Source of the DNA: Variovorax sp. SG517
GTDB lineage: Bacteria; Pseudomonadota; Gammaproteobacteria; Burkholderiales; Burkholderiaceae_C
Direction: 5' to 3'
DNA length: 64,000 bases
NCBI RefSeq assembly: GCF_013376045.1
Contig: NZ_JABMJG010000005.1
Location: 504,080 to 568,079, forward strand
The notes beneath the pieces are model-generated. The model was not told the DNA's origin and did not search any database. It was given only the letters and a program-made list of their open reading frames with translations. The stretch's first letter is position 1, and each line of letters begins with the position of its first letter. Below, piece after piece: positions 1 to 9,165 of the stretch. The position numbers were made by a program, and so were the translations under genes.

Positions 1-174
1 CAGGCTCATGCGAAGGCTCACCAGGCGCTTCGAGCCGTCGGCCTCGACGCTGGTCGGGTCGACCTGCACGTAGCTCGCGGCCTCGTCGCCGGGCGTGCCC
101 GCCAGCGTCAGCCACTCGGCCCGGGCGCCGAAGGACGCGAGCAGGGCGAGGCAGAGCAGCGGAAGGCGTTTCAT
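1..174 (-). CDS. Secreted protein, surface-adhesin-E-like (partial)
   Basis: This is the first 58 codons of a minus-strand gene whose 3' part lies beyond the left edge of the window. It starts MKRLPLLCLALLASFGARA, a clear Sec signal peptide with a likely cleavage after Ala-Arg-Ala, followed by EWLTLAGTPGDEAASYVQVD. The beginning of the mature part (a Trp near the cleavage site, then a Tyr-Val-Asp strand and a segment like SKRLVSLRMSL) resembles small periplasmic proteins annotated as surface-adhesin protein E family in Comamonadaceae. That family call is inference from a short fragment. It is divergent from the PIN-domain gene, with a perfect inverted repeat between them. Confidence 0.6.
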   Translation of the reverse strand, partial: MKRLPLLCLALLASFGARAEWLTLAGTPGDEAASYVQVDPTSVEADGSKRLVSLRMSL

Positions 175-216
175 GAAGGAAGGCGGGGGATGGCTGGAGT
201 TGGCGGAGTCCGATTG

Positions 217-235
217 TCGTCGGCCCGGCCGACGA
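217..235. repeat. Perfect 9-bp inverted repeat between divergent genes
   Basis: The arms TCGTCGGCC and GGCCGACGA flank a single central C. The site lies in the 116-base gap between the truncated secreted-protein gene (start at 174, minus) and the PIN-domain gene (start at 291, plus). It could be a protein-binding palindrome serving both promoters or the tip of an mRNA hairpin. No T-run follows it, so a terminator is less likely. Confidence 0.5.
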
Positions 236-290
236 AAGCCTGACGGCAGCATCGCATGGTGCAACATCGGCGCTATTCCCCGCACATTCC

Positions 291-722
291 ATGACATTGA
301 CAGAACCCGCCAGCCTTGTCGTCATCGACACCAACATCGCGCTCGACCTGCTGGTCTTCGAGGACCCGGCCTGGGGCCCGCTGACCGCGCGGCTGGCCGC
401 CGGCGAACTGCGCTGGCTGGCCACCGCCGCCATGCGCACCGAGCTCGAGCGCGTGCTGGGCTATCCGCTGATCGCCCGGCGCATGGCGCAGCGCGAACTG
501 CAGGCGCCGGCGGTGCTGGCCGACTTCGACGCGCGGGTGCACGTGGTCGAAACCGTTCCGCCGCGCGCTCCCTGCGTGTGCAGCGACCCCGACGACCAGG
601 TCTTCATCGACCTGGCCGTGGCGCACAAGGCGCTGCTGCTGAGCAAGGACCGGGCGGTGCTGTCGATGAAGAAGCGGCTGGCGCTGCGCGGCGTGGTGGT
701 GCAGGCGGCGTACGGGGTGTAG
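291..722 (+). CDS. PIN-domain putative toxin (ribonuclease fold)
   Basis: A 143-residue single-domain protein of the PIN family, which are metal-dependent RNases with acidic active sites. The N-terminal strand reads VVIDTNIALDLL and carries the first catalytic Asp. An Arg-Thr-Glu-Leu motif near residue 48 gives the second acid, and DPDDQVFIDLA with a downstream SKD near residue 125 gives the remaining acidic cluster. The length and motif order match the TIGR00305 type described as the toxin component of a putative toxin-antitoxin system. No antitoxin-like small gene is adjacent on either side, so it may be an orphan or a housekeeping RNase. The start at 291 is the first ATG and puts the core strand at the usual distance from the N-terminus. 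Confidence 0.82.
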   Translation: MTLTEPASLVVIDTNIALDLLVFEDPAWGPLTARLAAGELRWLATAAMRTELERVLGYPLIARRMAQRELQAPAVLADFDARVHVVETVPPRAPCVCSDPDDQVFIDLAVAHKALLLSKDRAVLSMKKRLALRGVVVQAAYGV

Positions 723-753
723 CGGCCGTGCTGCTGCACGATGTAGCGCAACA

Positions 754-1674
754 CTAGTTCGCAGGTCCGGCGCCAGGCTGCAGATGCCACCGCCCCAGCA
801 GCCGCGCCACGGCCCGCACGCGCTGCGTATCGCGCCCCCAGCGCCGGCTGGCCGGCAGCTTCTGCGCCCACTTCATGCGCCTGGCCGCGTTGGCGATGCG
901 CTCGCGCACCTCTTCGCCCACGCCGGCCAGCGCCGCGTGCCAGTGTTGTCCGGCAGCCTGCGGCGCGGCGGCCTCGAGCATCATGGCGGTGGAGTGCAGG
1001 TAGCTCAGCCAGTCGCGGGCCTGGCATTCGGCCAGGGTCATGACCTCGGCGGGGTCGTCCTCGAAGTCGATGTAGCCGATCACGCCGTCGGGGCACTGCA
1101 CGAGGTTGCGGTCGAAGGCCTGGCTCAGGTGCTGGCCGCGCATGTGCACGGCGGCGATGGCGGCCAGGCCCTCGCGCCATACCGACAGCAGCGCGGCGGG
1201 GCCGGCGGCGGCGGCCTGGTCGAGCCGCTCCTGCAGCACGACCGTCGCGCGGCCGCTTTCGCCCAGGTCGGAAATGAGCAGGCCGTCGGGCTGCTGCGCG
1301 AGCACCACCGGCACGCGCAGGCCGGCGGCCGCGAGCTGCTTCAGGCGCCGCGCCTCGGTGGCGATGGCCGCCTCGCCGCCCGGGTTGGGCACCGGCTTGA
1401 TGATGTCCAGCCGCGCCATGCGCGCGACCGCCGCCATCACGCGGTAGCCCCACTTGCCATGCCGCGGACCGGCCTTCTTGAGCCACACGCGCTCGCTGCC
1501 GAAGCGGTGGCTGGCCACGTTCTTCTGCTGCTGCGGCAGGGTCGTGCGCAGGAACTCCGCATAGTCGCCGGGCGCTGGCGGGTTGGGGGAAAGCGCGTCC
1601 AGGGGCGCGGGCGCCGAAGCTGCGCCCTTGCGCGATTGCGGGCGCCGGCTGGCGCCTCTACTCAGTGGGTTCAT
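754..1674 (-). CDS. Kinase-fold (RIO/LPS-kinase-like) protein
   Basis: A 306-residue protein with the sequence character of small APH/RIO/LPS-kinase-type phosphotransferases. A glycine-poor N-lobe includes RVWLKKAG (residues about 64-71), which could supply the ATP-binding lysine. The region AIAAVHMRGQHLSQAFDRNLV resembles a catalytic loop, and GYIDFEDDP resembles the metal-binding Asp segment in place of a classic DFG. Such proteins are often loosely annotated as serine/threonine kinases or phosphatases. Substrate unknown. Its ATG overlaps the TGA of the upstream FMN glutamate-synthase-like gene (ATGA at 1671-1674), so the two are probably translationally coupled. The N-terminal 40 residues are basic and proline-rich and look disordered. 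Confidence 0.6.
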   Translation of the reverse strand: MNPLSRGASRRPQSRKGAASAPAPLDALSPNPPAPGDYAEFLRTTLPQQQKNVASHRFGSERVWLKKAGPRHGKWGYRVMAAVARMARLDIIKPVPNPGGEAAIATEARRLKQLAAAGLRVPVVLAQQPDGLLISDLGESGRATVVLQERLDQAAAAGPAALLSVWREGLAAIAAVHMRGQHLSQAFDRNLVQCPDGVIGYIDFEDDPAEVMTLAECQARDWLSYLHSTAMMLEAAAPQAAGQHWHAALAGVGEEVRERIANAARRMKWAQKLPASRRWGRDTQRVRAVARLLGRWHLQPGAGPAN

Positions 1675-3368
1675 GCGGCCATTGCGAAGCCCGCCACCAG
1701 CCCTTGCGGGCCCTGCGTGACGGGCTGGAAACTCTCTGCACTGGCCAGCGGCCAGTAGGTACGGAAGACATTGTGCTGCTCGTCGAGCGGGCCGAGCAGG
1801 GCGCCCGGCTGCACCTGCATCACCAGGTTGCTCAACAGGCGCACCTCGGTGTCGGAAATGCGGCGCACGATGTGGTGCGCGGTGATCTGCTGCGGATGGT
1901 CCAGGCCCGCGGCCTGCACCAGCTCCTGCAGCGCGTGCAGCGTGCTGCGGTGGAAGTTGTGCACCCGCTCGGCCTTTGTCGGCACCACCAGCGCCTTCTG
2001 GCGCAGCGGGTCCTGCGTGGTCACGCCAGTGGGGCAGTGGCCGGTGTGGCAGCTCTGCGCCTGGATGCAGCCCAGGGCCATCATGAAGCCGCGCGCGGCA
2101 TTGCACCAGTCGGCCCCCAGCGCCATCATGCGCGCCACGTCGAAGGCGGTGATCACCTTGGCGGCGCAGCCGATCTTGATGCGGTGGCGCAGGTTCACGC
2201 CCACCAGCGTGTTGTGCACCAGCAGCAGGCCTTCCTGCAGCGGCGCGCCGACGTGGTCGCTGAACTCGACCGGCGCCGCGCCGGTGCCGCCCTCGGCGCC
2301 GTCGACCACGATGAAGTCGGGCGTGATGCCGGTCGCCTGCATCGCCTTGACGATGCCGAACCATTCCCATGGATGGCCCAGGCAGAACTTGAATCCGGTG
2401 GGCTTGCCGCCCGACAGCTCGCGCAGCCGGGCGACGAAATGCATCATCTCCGTGGGCGTGGAGAAGGCGCTGTGCGAAGCGGGCGAGATGCAGTCCACGC
2501 CCACCGGCACGCCGCGCGCGGCCGCGATCTCGGGCGTGACCTTGGGGGCAGGCAGCACGCCGCCGTGGCCGGGCTTGGCGCCCTGGCTCAGCTTGATCTC
2601 GATCATCTTCACCTGCGGGTCGCGCGCGTTGGCTGTGAAGCGCTCCTCGCTGAAGCTGCCGTCGTCGTTGCGGCAGCCGAAGTAGCCCGAGCCGATCTCC
2701 CAGATCAGGTCGCCGCCGTGCACCCGGTGGTGCTGCGAGATCGAGCCTTCGCCGGTGTCGTGCGCGAAGCCGCCCATCTTCGCGCCCTTGTTGAGCGCGA
2801 GGATGGCGTTCGCCGAGAGCGCTCCGAAGCTCATCGCCGAGATGTTGAAGACGCTGGCGCTGTACGGCTGCGTACAGACCTGCGCCGGGTTCGCGCCGGC
2901 CGGCTGCGGCGTGCCGCCGATCACGATGCGGAAATCGTGGCCCGCCAGCCTGGTCGGCCGCATCGAGTGGTTGATCCACTCGTAGCCCGCGATCGTCACG
3001 TTCATCTGCGTGCCGAAGGGGCGGTTGTCGGGGTCGCCCTTGGCGCGCTGGTACACCAGCGAGCGCTGAGCGCGCGAGAAGGGCGCGGCCTCGGAGTCGC
3101 TCTCGATGAAGTACTGCCGCATCTCGGGCCGGATGAACTCCAGCAGGAAGCGCAGGTGGCCGATCACCGGGTAGTTGCGAAGGATGGCATGGCGGGCCTG
3201 CCGCAGGTCGTGCACGCCGGTACCTGCAAGTACCGCAAAGACGGCGACACCGATCCAGGCCAGCCAAAGATGGGGCGAAACCAGCACGAACGCCAGGCAT
3301 GCCACCAGACCGGCCACGCACAGGGCGAAAGCGCTGTAGCGCGCCGGAAACGGAATAATCGTGGGCAT
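1671..3368 (-). CDS. FMN-binding glutamate synthase family membrane protein
   Basis: A 565-residue protein made of the FMN/(beta-alpha)8 synthase domain of glutamate synthase without the amidotransferase or NADPH domains. Two hydrophobic segments at residues about 8-27 and 29-46 anchor it in the membrane. The core carries NISAMSFGALSANAI, GDLIWEIGSGYFG, KLSQGAKPGHGG, VVDGAEGGTGAAP and the Fe-S cysteine cluster in GCIQAQSCHTGHCPTGV, all typical of the family. In related bacteria this stand-alone form is common, and its physiological electron donor and product are not settled. I chose the ATG at 3368 because it directly precedes the first membrane segment; longer starts run into the divergent gene. 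It is coupled to the kinase-fold gene by ATGA. Confidence 0.88.
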   Translation of the reverse strand: MPTIIPFPARYSAFALCVAGLVACLAFVLVSPHLWLAWIGVAVFAVLAGTGVHDLRQARHAILRNYPVIGHLRFLLEFIRPEMRQYFIESDSEAAPFSRAQRSLVYQRAKGDPDNRPFGTQMNVTIAGYEWINHSMRPTRLAGHDFRIVIGGTPQPAGANPAQVCTQPYSASVFNISAMSFGALSANAILALNKGAKMGGFAHDTGEGSISQHHRVHGGDLIWEIGSGYFGCRNDDGSFSEERFTANARDPQVKMIEIKLSQGAKPGHGGVLPAPKVTPEIAAARGVPVGVDCISPASHSAFSTPTEMMHFVARLRELSGGKPTGFKFCLGHPWEWFGIVKAMQATGITPDFIVVDGAEGGTGAAPVEFSDHVGAPLQEGLLLVHNTLVGVNLRHRIKIGCAAKVITAFDVARMMALGADWCNAARGFMMALGCIQAQSCHTGHCPTGVTTQDPLRQKALVVPTKAERVHNFHRSTLHALQELVQAAGLDHPQQITAHHIVRRISDTEVRLLSNLVMQVQPGALLGPLDEQHNVFRTYWPLASAESFQPVTQGPQGLVAGFAMAA

Positions 3369-3423
3369 AGAAATAGTCTCGACCGTGGCCTGCTGCATCA
3401 TAGAGGGCTGCCTCGAACTTGCC

Positions 3424-4207
<784 letters not shown>

Positions 4208-4218
<11 letters not shown>

Positions 4219-5458
4219 CAGCGGCACGACTGGCAGTGTTGATGCGCCCCTGACGCCGCGCGCGGCCTGGGCGATGGTCCTGGCGCTGTGCGCCGGGGTC
4301 GCGCTGAGCCAGGCGTTCCGCACAGTGGGCGCCATCATGGCGAGCCCGCTGCAGGCCGATTTCCATCTTTCCGCACAGGCCCTCGGGATCTTCTCGGGGG
4401 CTTTTCATTTTGCGTTCGGCGCGATGCAGCTCTTCATGGGCATCGGCATCGACCTGCACGGCGTGCGCCGCACGGTGCTGGTGGCCTTCCCGGTCGCGAT
4501 CGCGGGCGCGCTGCTGTCGGCGGTGTCGTCCAGCTACCTGGTGCTGGTGGCGGGGCAGGCGCTGATCGGCGTGGGCTGCGCGCCGGCCTTCCTTGTGTGC
4601 ACCGTGTTCATCGCGCGGCACTTCCCGTCGGCGAGCTTCGCCACCGTGTCGGGCATGGTGCTGGCCGTCGGCGGCGTGGGCATGCTGGCCACCGGCACGC
4701 CGCTGGCGTGGCTGGTGCAGGCGTATTCATGGCGCGCGGGCTTCCTGGTGCTGGCTCTCGCCGCGGCGCTGGCGTGGCTGGCGATCTGGTTCTGGGTGCG
4801 CGAGCCGGCCCCGGCCATGCCGGGCAAGAGGGAGTCGATTCCCGAGGCGATCCGCCAGTTCGGCGCGCTGTTCGCCATGCCGCACACGCTGGGCATCATG
4901 GTGCTGGGCGCGGTCACGTATGCGGCCTTCATCTCGCTGCGCGGCCTGTGGCTGGGGCCGCTGATGATGGAGCGCCATGGCTACTCGCTGGTGCAGAGCG
5001 GCAACGTGGCGCTGGCGGTGTCGGTGATCTCTTTGTTCGGCGCGCCGCTCTTCGGCCGGCTCGACCGCAGCGATGCCACCTCGCGCCGCCGCTGGATCGC
5101 GATCTGCTGCCTCGGCTATGCGGGGCTCTTCGCGCTCATCGCCGTGCTGCATTCGGCCTGGCTCGACATCGCTGGCATGGTGCTGATCGGCGTGCTCTCG
5201 GGCTTCATCGTCTGGCAGTACGCCGACGTGCGCGGCGCCTACCCGGCCACGCTCACCGGCCGCGCGATGGCCGTGTTCACGATGGCGATGTTCCTCGGCG
5301 TGGCGTTCATGCAGTGGGGCACCGGCGTGGCCGCATCTGTGGCGGCGGCGCATGGTGCCGATCCGCTGACGGCCGTGCTGGGCACGATCGCCGTGCTTCT
5401 GCTGGCGGGCATCGCGGCCTTCGCGTGGCTGCCTGCGCCTAAGAGCTCCCAAGCCTGA
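4208..5458 (+). CDS. MFS transporter
   Basis: A roughly 416-residue major facilitator superfamily permease with about 12 hydrophobic segments. The loop between segments 2 and 3 reads IDLHGVRRTVL, a variant of the MFS signature, and the domain break near residue 190 contains a charged stretch (REPAPAMPGKRESIPEAIRQF). The substrate cannot be told from sequence. The start is uncertain: an ATG at 4160 lies deep inside the upstream gene, while a GTG at 4208, preceded by AAGAAG, overlaps the SEC-C gene by 11 bases and gives a normal short N-terminus, so I prefer it. The gene is followed immediately by a dispersed hairpin repeat and then the convergent GNAT gene. Confidence 0.8.
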
Positions 5459-5463
5459 TCAAG

Positions 5464-5552
5464 GAACACCGCGGAACCGGCTTCGCCGGGCCGCAGGTGT
5501 TGCCCCCGGAAGGGGGTTGGCGCAGCGACACGAAGTGCGCGCAGCCTGGGGG
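5464..5552 (-). repeat. Dispersed ~90-bp hairpin repeat, copy A
   Basis: This is one of three near-identical copies in the window (others at 15883-15972 and 52119-52208); this one is inverted relative to them. The shared core contains CCAACCCCCTTCCGGGGGCA, where CCCCC and GGGGG pair around TTCC, and an outer pair built from GGCCCGGC and GCCGGTTC. It lies between the convergent MFS and GNAT genes, a position where it could end transcripts from both sides. Confidence 0.85.
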
Positions 5553-5562
5553 CGAGCCTGGT

Positions 5563-5886
5563 TCAGATCTTGAAGGCGCGCTGGATATCGGGGCGCACCA
5601 GGTCGACGTACTCGCGGTGCTTGCGGATGTAGCCCGCGATGAACTGGCACACCGGAATCACGTGCAGAGCCTTAGCGCGGGCCTCGCCGAGCACATGCTT
5701 CGCGATGCCCGAGCCCACGCCTTTGCCCTCGAACTCGGGCAGCACCTCGGTGTGCGTGAACATGATCGCGTCGGTCAGCAGGTTGTATTCGGCGTAGCCG
5801 GCCAGCTTGCCGCCGAGCGTGGCTTCGTAGCGGTGCTGCGCTTCGTTGTTGGAGAAGGCGAGGGCGGTGTCGTTGGTGTTGCTCAT
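5563..5886 (-). CDS. GNAT-type N-acetyltransferase (small, YjdJ-like)
   Basis: A 107-residue protein of the short acetyltransferase family (Gcn5-related, about 90-110 residues). The acetyl-CoA pyrophosphate-binding segment is visible as PEFEGKGVGSGIAKHVL, and the preceding strand IMFTHTEVLPEF matches the family's central beta strand, with the C-terminal IPVCQFIAGYIRKHREY helix. Target unknown. The start ATG overlaps the TGA of the upstream NTF2-like gene (ATGA at 5883-5886), so the two form an operon. Confidence 0.85.
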   Translation of the reverse strand: MSNTNDTALAFSNNEAQHRYEATLGGKLAGYAEYNLLTDAIMFTHTEVLPEFEGKGVGSGIAKHVLGEARAKALHVIPVCQFIAGYIRKHREYVDLVRPDIQRAFKI

Positions 5887-6380
5887 GGCTGTCGTGCGAG
5901 AAAGGTTGCGAGGTTGGCTGCCGCGGTGGCGCGCACCTTGTTGCGCAGCATGGGGCTCCAGCCTAGCAGCAGCCCCGGCGTGCCGAGCGCCTGGCGCGAC
6001 CAGGTCCAGAAGGGGAAGCTGTCGCGGTGCGTGGCGATCAGGCCGTCGGGCGTGAAGGTGAAGCGCGCGTCGATGCTGTTGTCGACGATGCGCCCGGTGG
6101 CGGTGAAGCGGTAGTGCGCGTCCCAGTGGGCGCTGCCGGTGCCGTCGTCGTTCGCCTTCACGTCGCGCCAGGTCAGCTTCCATACGTCGGCGCCCTTGGC
6201 CTTGGTGCCGCCGGCCAGCATGCGCCACATGCCGCCCACCTCGCGCCGTCCGCGCAGCGAGAAGGCCTCGTCGTCGAACACCGCGTCGGGCGCGTAGCAG
6301 GCTTCCATGGCGGGTGCGTCTAGCTTGGCGAAGGCGCTGTAGAAGCGCTCGATGGTCTGGGCGTTGGTGGCTGCTGTCAT
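5883..6380 (-). CDS. NTF2-like / SnoaL-like domain protein
   Basis: A 165-residue protein of the cone-shaped NTF2-like superfamily. The N-terminal helix TIERFYSAFAKLDAPAMEACYAPDAVFDDEAF and the strand IDARFTFTPDGLIATHRDSFPFWTW are typical of SnoaL-like and steroid-isomerase-like proteins; the C-terminal helix includes PMLRNKVRATAAANL. Members are enzymes or ligand-binding proteins of many functions, so none is assigned. It is the first gene of a two-gene operon with the acetyltransferase. Confidence 0.78.
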   Translation of the reverse strand: MTAATNAQTIERFYSAFAKLDAPAMEACYAPDAVFDDEAFSLRGRREVGGMWRMLAGGTKAKGADVWKLTWRDVKANDDGTGSAHWDAHYRFTATGRIVDNSIDARFTFTPDGLIATHRDSFPFWTWSRQALGTPGLLLGWSPMLRNKVRATAAANLATFLARQP

Positions 6381-6421
6381 GAGGCCTCTTGGCTCTTGGA
6401 GTTGGTCGGAGCGGCGCGGCG

Positions 6422-7318
6422 TCAGATCGACGCCGGTATGTGGCGCGCGAGGAAATCATAGACCGCGCGGATGCGCCGGTCGGTGCGGATCTCGCGGTGC
6501 ACCGCGAGCCACACCGGCAGCGACTTGATCTTCAGCTGCGGCAGCACGCGCACCACCGAGCCGTCGGTGCGCGCGAGCGACTCGCTGACGAAGCCTATGC
6601 CCATGCCCTGGCGCAGTGCTTCCCAGTAGGCGCCCATGTCGTCGGTGCGGAAGCAGAAATGCTCGCGCAGCAGCGGCGTGCCCAACTGGGCCGACATGCG
6701 GATGATGGTGTCGATGCTGTCGTAGCCCAGCACGTCGTGCCGGTACAGGTCGGCCGTCTGCCTGGGCGTGCCGCGCCGCCGCAGGTAGTCGACGTGGGCG
6801 AAGGCACCGAGCGCGAAGGTGCCGATGCGGCGCGCCACCACCGTGGCCGCGGTGGGCTGCGACATGCGGATGGCGATGTCGGCCTCGCGCTGCAGCAGGT
6901 TGCTGATCTCGTTGGTCGACACCAGGTCGACCTGGATCTCGGGCAGCTCCTGCCGCATCCGCACCAGCAGGCTGGGCAGCATCTGGCGCGCGGTGGCCTG
7001 GCTCGCGGAGATGCGCACCGAGCCCGCGACGGTCGCGTGGGCGCCCGAGACACTGCGCGACAGCGCGAGCGCGCCGTTCTCCATGGCGCGGGCCGACTCC
7101 GCCAGGCGCGTGGCCATGGCCGTGGGCCGCAGCCCCCGGCCGGTGCGCTCGAACAGCACCACGCCCAGCTGCGACTCCAGCTCGGCGATGTGCCGGCCCA
7201 GCGTCGGCTGGCTCGCGCCCAGGGCGCGCGCGGCCGCGAGCAGGCTGCCGTGGTCGAGCGCGGCAAGGAATGCACGCACGAGCCGCCAGTCGAAGCCGAG
7301 TTCGTTTTCGGAGCGCAT
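6422..7318 (-). CDS. LysR-family transcriptional regulator
   Basis: A 298-residue LysR-type regulator. The winged helix-turn-helix occupies residues about 10-70, with AFLAALDHGSLLAAARALGASQPTLGRHIAELE as the recognition region, followed by the linker helix and a periplasmic-binding-like effector domain (from about residue 95). It diverges from the Acg-family nitroreductase gene across 99 bases that contain a perfect GCGATT/AATCGC palindrome, so that gene is the likely target, along with autoregulation. The inducer is unknown. Confidence 0.9.
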   Translation of the reverse strand: MRSENELGFDWRLVRAFLAALDHGSLLAAARALGASQPTLGRHIAELESQLGVVLFERTGRGLRPTAMATRLAESARAMENGALALSRSVSGAHATVAGSVRISASQATARQMLPSLLVRMRQELPEIQVDLVSTNEISNLLQREADIAIRMSQPTAATVVARRIGTFALGAFAHVDYLRRRGTPRQTADLYRHDVLGYDSIDTIIRMSAQLGTPLLREHFCFRTDDMGAYWEALRQGMGIGFVSESLARTDGSVVRVLPQLKIKSLPVWLAVHREIRTDRRIRAVYDFLARHIPASI

Positions 7319-7377
7319 CGCAGGTCGGTGGATATGGCGGAGGTATTCAGTTCCGCATAGCAGTTATGAAAGCTTAA

Positions 7378-7392
7378 GCGATTGTTAATCGC
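7378..7392. promoter_or_regulatory. Palindrome, candidate LysR operator
   Basis: GCGATT-GTT-AATCGC is a perfect 6+3+6 inverted repeat in the gap between the divergent lysR gene (start 7318) and the Acg-family gene (start 7418). It lies about 25 bases before the nitroreductase start. Position and symmetry suggest a regulator-binding site; assignment to the adjacent LysR protein is inference. Confidence 0.45.
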
Positions 7393-7417
7393 TGCCCCGC
7401 TTTCGATAATCCGCCCG

Positions 7418-8602
7418 ATGGATGAGCGAAGAAACTTTATCCGGCTGCTGGGAGGCGGCGTTGTGGTGGCGGCGGGTGCGGCCGCGCTGGCAACCTGGTG
7501 GCTGAACTCCGACATGCCCGCGGCCGCGCTGGAGATATGGAACGGCCCGGGCGACGAGCCCGATGCGCGCAAGCGCGCCGTCGCGTACGCCGTGACGGCC
7601 CCCACCGCCTACAACCGCCAGCCCTGGCTGGTCGACCTGCGCGAGCCCGACGCCATCGTGCTGTATTGCGACCGCGAGCGCGTGCAGCCCGAGACCGATC
7701 CGTACGGCCGCCAGATCATCATCGGCCACGGCGCCTTCATCGAGCTGCTGGTGATGGCGCTCGCGCAGCAGGGGCTGCAGGCCAGCGTGCAGCTGTGGCC
7801 GCAGGGCGAGCTCTCCGGCGAGCCGAGGCTCTGGCCGCACGTGCCGGTGGCGCGGCTGCGGCTGGCGGGCGGCGGCGTGCCCGATCCGCTGTTCGCGCAG
7901 GTGCTGCGGCGGCGCACGCCCAAGCAGCGTTTCGACCTCACGCGGCCGGTATCGGCCGACATCCTGCAGGGCCTGACCTCCATCGCGTCCGCGGGCGGCA
8001 TGGTGAACTCGGCCGGCACGGTGGACATGGCGCGCGTGCAGCCCCTGCGCAAGCTCTGCGCGGCGGCCGCGCGGGTGGAGCTCACCACGCCCGGCACGGC
8101 GATGGAGAACCTGCAGCTGCTGCGCGTCGGCCCGCAGGAAATCCTCGCGCACCGCGACGGCTTCTCGATCAACGACCCGGCGCTGCGCATCGCCGTCGCG
8201 CTAGGACAGTTCGACCGCCGCGCGCCCGCGTCAGAGGACAGCCTCTCGTTCCGCCGCACGCTGCAGCTGTTCGAGGACCAGGCCAACACGGCGATGGGCT
8301 TCGTCTGGCTCAGCACGCGCGGCAACAGCCGCACCGAGCAGATCGCGGCCGGCCGCGCCTACATGCGCCAGCAGCTGCGCGCCACCGACCTGGGCCTGGG
8401 CATGCACCCGATGAGCCAGCCGCTCGAGGAATTCGCGGAAATGGCGCCGCACCGCGCGGCCGCGCACGACATGCTGCTGGGCTCCGCGTTCCAGGGCGGC
8501 GCGCAGGGCCCGACGGTGCAGATGATCTGCCGCCTCGGCTATCCGATGGCGCCAGTGCCCGCGGCGCCGCGCCGTGCGCTCCCGGGTTTCATGATGGCCT
8601 GA
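7418..8602 (+). CDS. Acg-family FMN-binding nitroreductase-like protein, Tat-exported
   Basis: A 394-residue protein of the Acg/nitroreductase-like family (two nitroreductase halves fused, FMN-binding). It begins MDERRNFIRLLGGGVVVAAG, a twin-arginine-type signal followed by a hydrophobic stretch, so it is probably exported folded. Recognisable pieces are TAPTAYNRQPWLVDL near residue 60, which matches the nitroreductase flavin-contact segment SxxNxQPW, and RRRTPKQRFD near residue 160. The ATG at 7418 was chosen because it begins the Tat signal; the upstream alternative at 7382 would place 12 residues before it. Physiological substrate unknown. It is likely controlled by the divergent LysR regulator. 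Confidence 0.83.
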   Translation: MDERRNFIRLLGGGVVVAAGAAALATWWLNSDMPAAALEIWNGPGDEPDARKRAVAYAVTAPTAYNRQPWLVDLREPDAIVLYCDRERVQPETDPYGRQIIIGHGAFIELLVMALAQQGLQASVQLWPQGELSGEPRLWPHVPVARLRLAGGGVPDPLFAQVLRRRTPKQRFDLTRPVSADILQGLTSIASAGGMVNSAGTVDMARVQPLRKLCAAAARVELTTPGTAMENLQLLRVGPQEILAHRDGFSINDPALRIAVALGQFDRRAPASEDSLSFRRTLQLFEDQANTAMGFVWLSTRGNSRTEQIAAGRAYMRQQLRATDLGLGMHPMSQPLEEFAEMAPHRAAAHDMLLGSAFQGGAQGPTVQMICRLGYPMAPVPAAPRRALPGFMMA

Positions 8603-8635
8603 AGCGGCACCGCGCCGCACTGGCCGCCTGCGTGC

Positions 8636-9160
8636 TCAGCGCGCGAGCAGCAGTTCCACCAGCGTCTGCAGCGCGTGGTGCACCGTGGCCGCGCGCACGG
8701 TGGCGCGGTCGCCGTCGAAGCGGCGGCGCTCGGTGCGCACGTCGCCATCGACCGACCAGCCGAACCACACGGTGCCCACGGGCTTGTCGGGCGTGCCGCC
8801 CGTGGGGCCGGCCACGCCGGTCACCGCCAGCGCCACGCGCGAGGGCGGCGAATGCGCGATCGCGCCCGTCGCCATGGCGCGCGCCACCGGTTCGCTGACG
8901 GCGCCGTTGGCGGCGATCACGCCCGCGTCCACGCCCAGCAGCGCGGTCTTGGCCTCGTTCGAATAGGTGATGAAGCCGCGCTCGTACCAGGCGCTCGAAC
9001 CGGCAAGGTCGGTGCAGGCCGCGCCGATCAGTCCGCCGGTGCAGCTCTCGGCCGTTGCCAGCATCCAGCCCTTTTTCTGCAGCAGGCCGGCCAGGGCCAC
9101 GACCAGTCCGGCCGTGTCCTGGTCCGCGAGCGCGATCGTGGGGGAGAGGGAGGAGTCCAT
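8636..9160 (-). CDS. pncC: Nicotinamide-nucleotide amidohydrolase (PncC/CinA C-terminal)
   Basis: A 174-residue stand-alone CinA C-terminal domain. PncC enzymes deamidate NMN to nicotinate mononucleotide in NAD recycling. Family motifs are all present: ATAESCTGGLIGAACTDLAG, ERGFITYSNEAKTALLGV, AVTGVAGPTGGTPDKPVGTVWFG. The gene follows pgpA by only 5 bases, with GGTGAG before the ATG at 9160; an in-frame ATG at 9172 is also possible and would overlap pgpA. The pgpA-pncC pairing is the usual one in Burkholderiales, where thiL commonly precedes them. Confidence 0.92.
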   Translation of the reverse strand: MDSSLSPTIALADQDTAGLVVALAGLLQKKGWMLATAESCTGGLIGAACTDLAGSSAWYERGFITYSNEAKTALLGVDAGVIAANGAVSEPVARAMATGAIAHSPPSRVALAVTGVAGPTGGTPDKPVGTVWFGWSVDGDVRTERRRFDGDRATVRAATVHHALQTLVELLLAR

Positions 9161-9165
9161 CGGGC

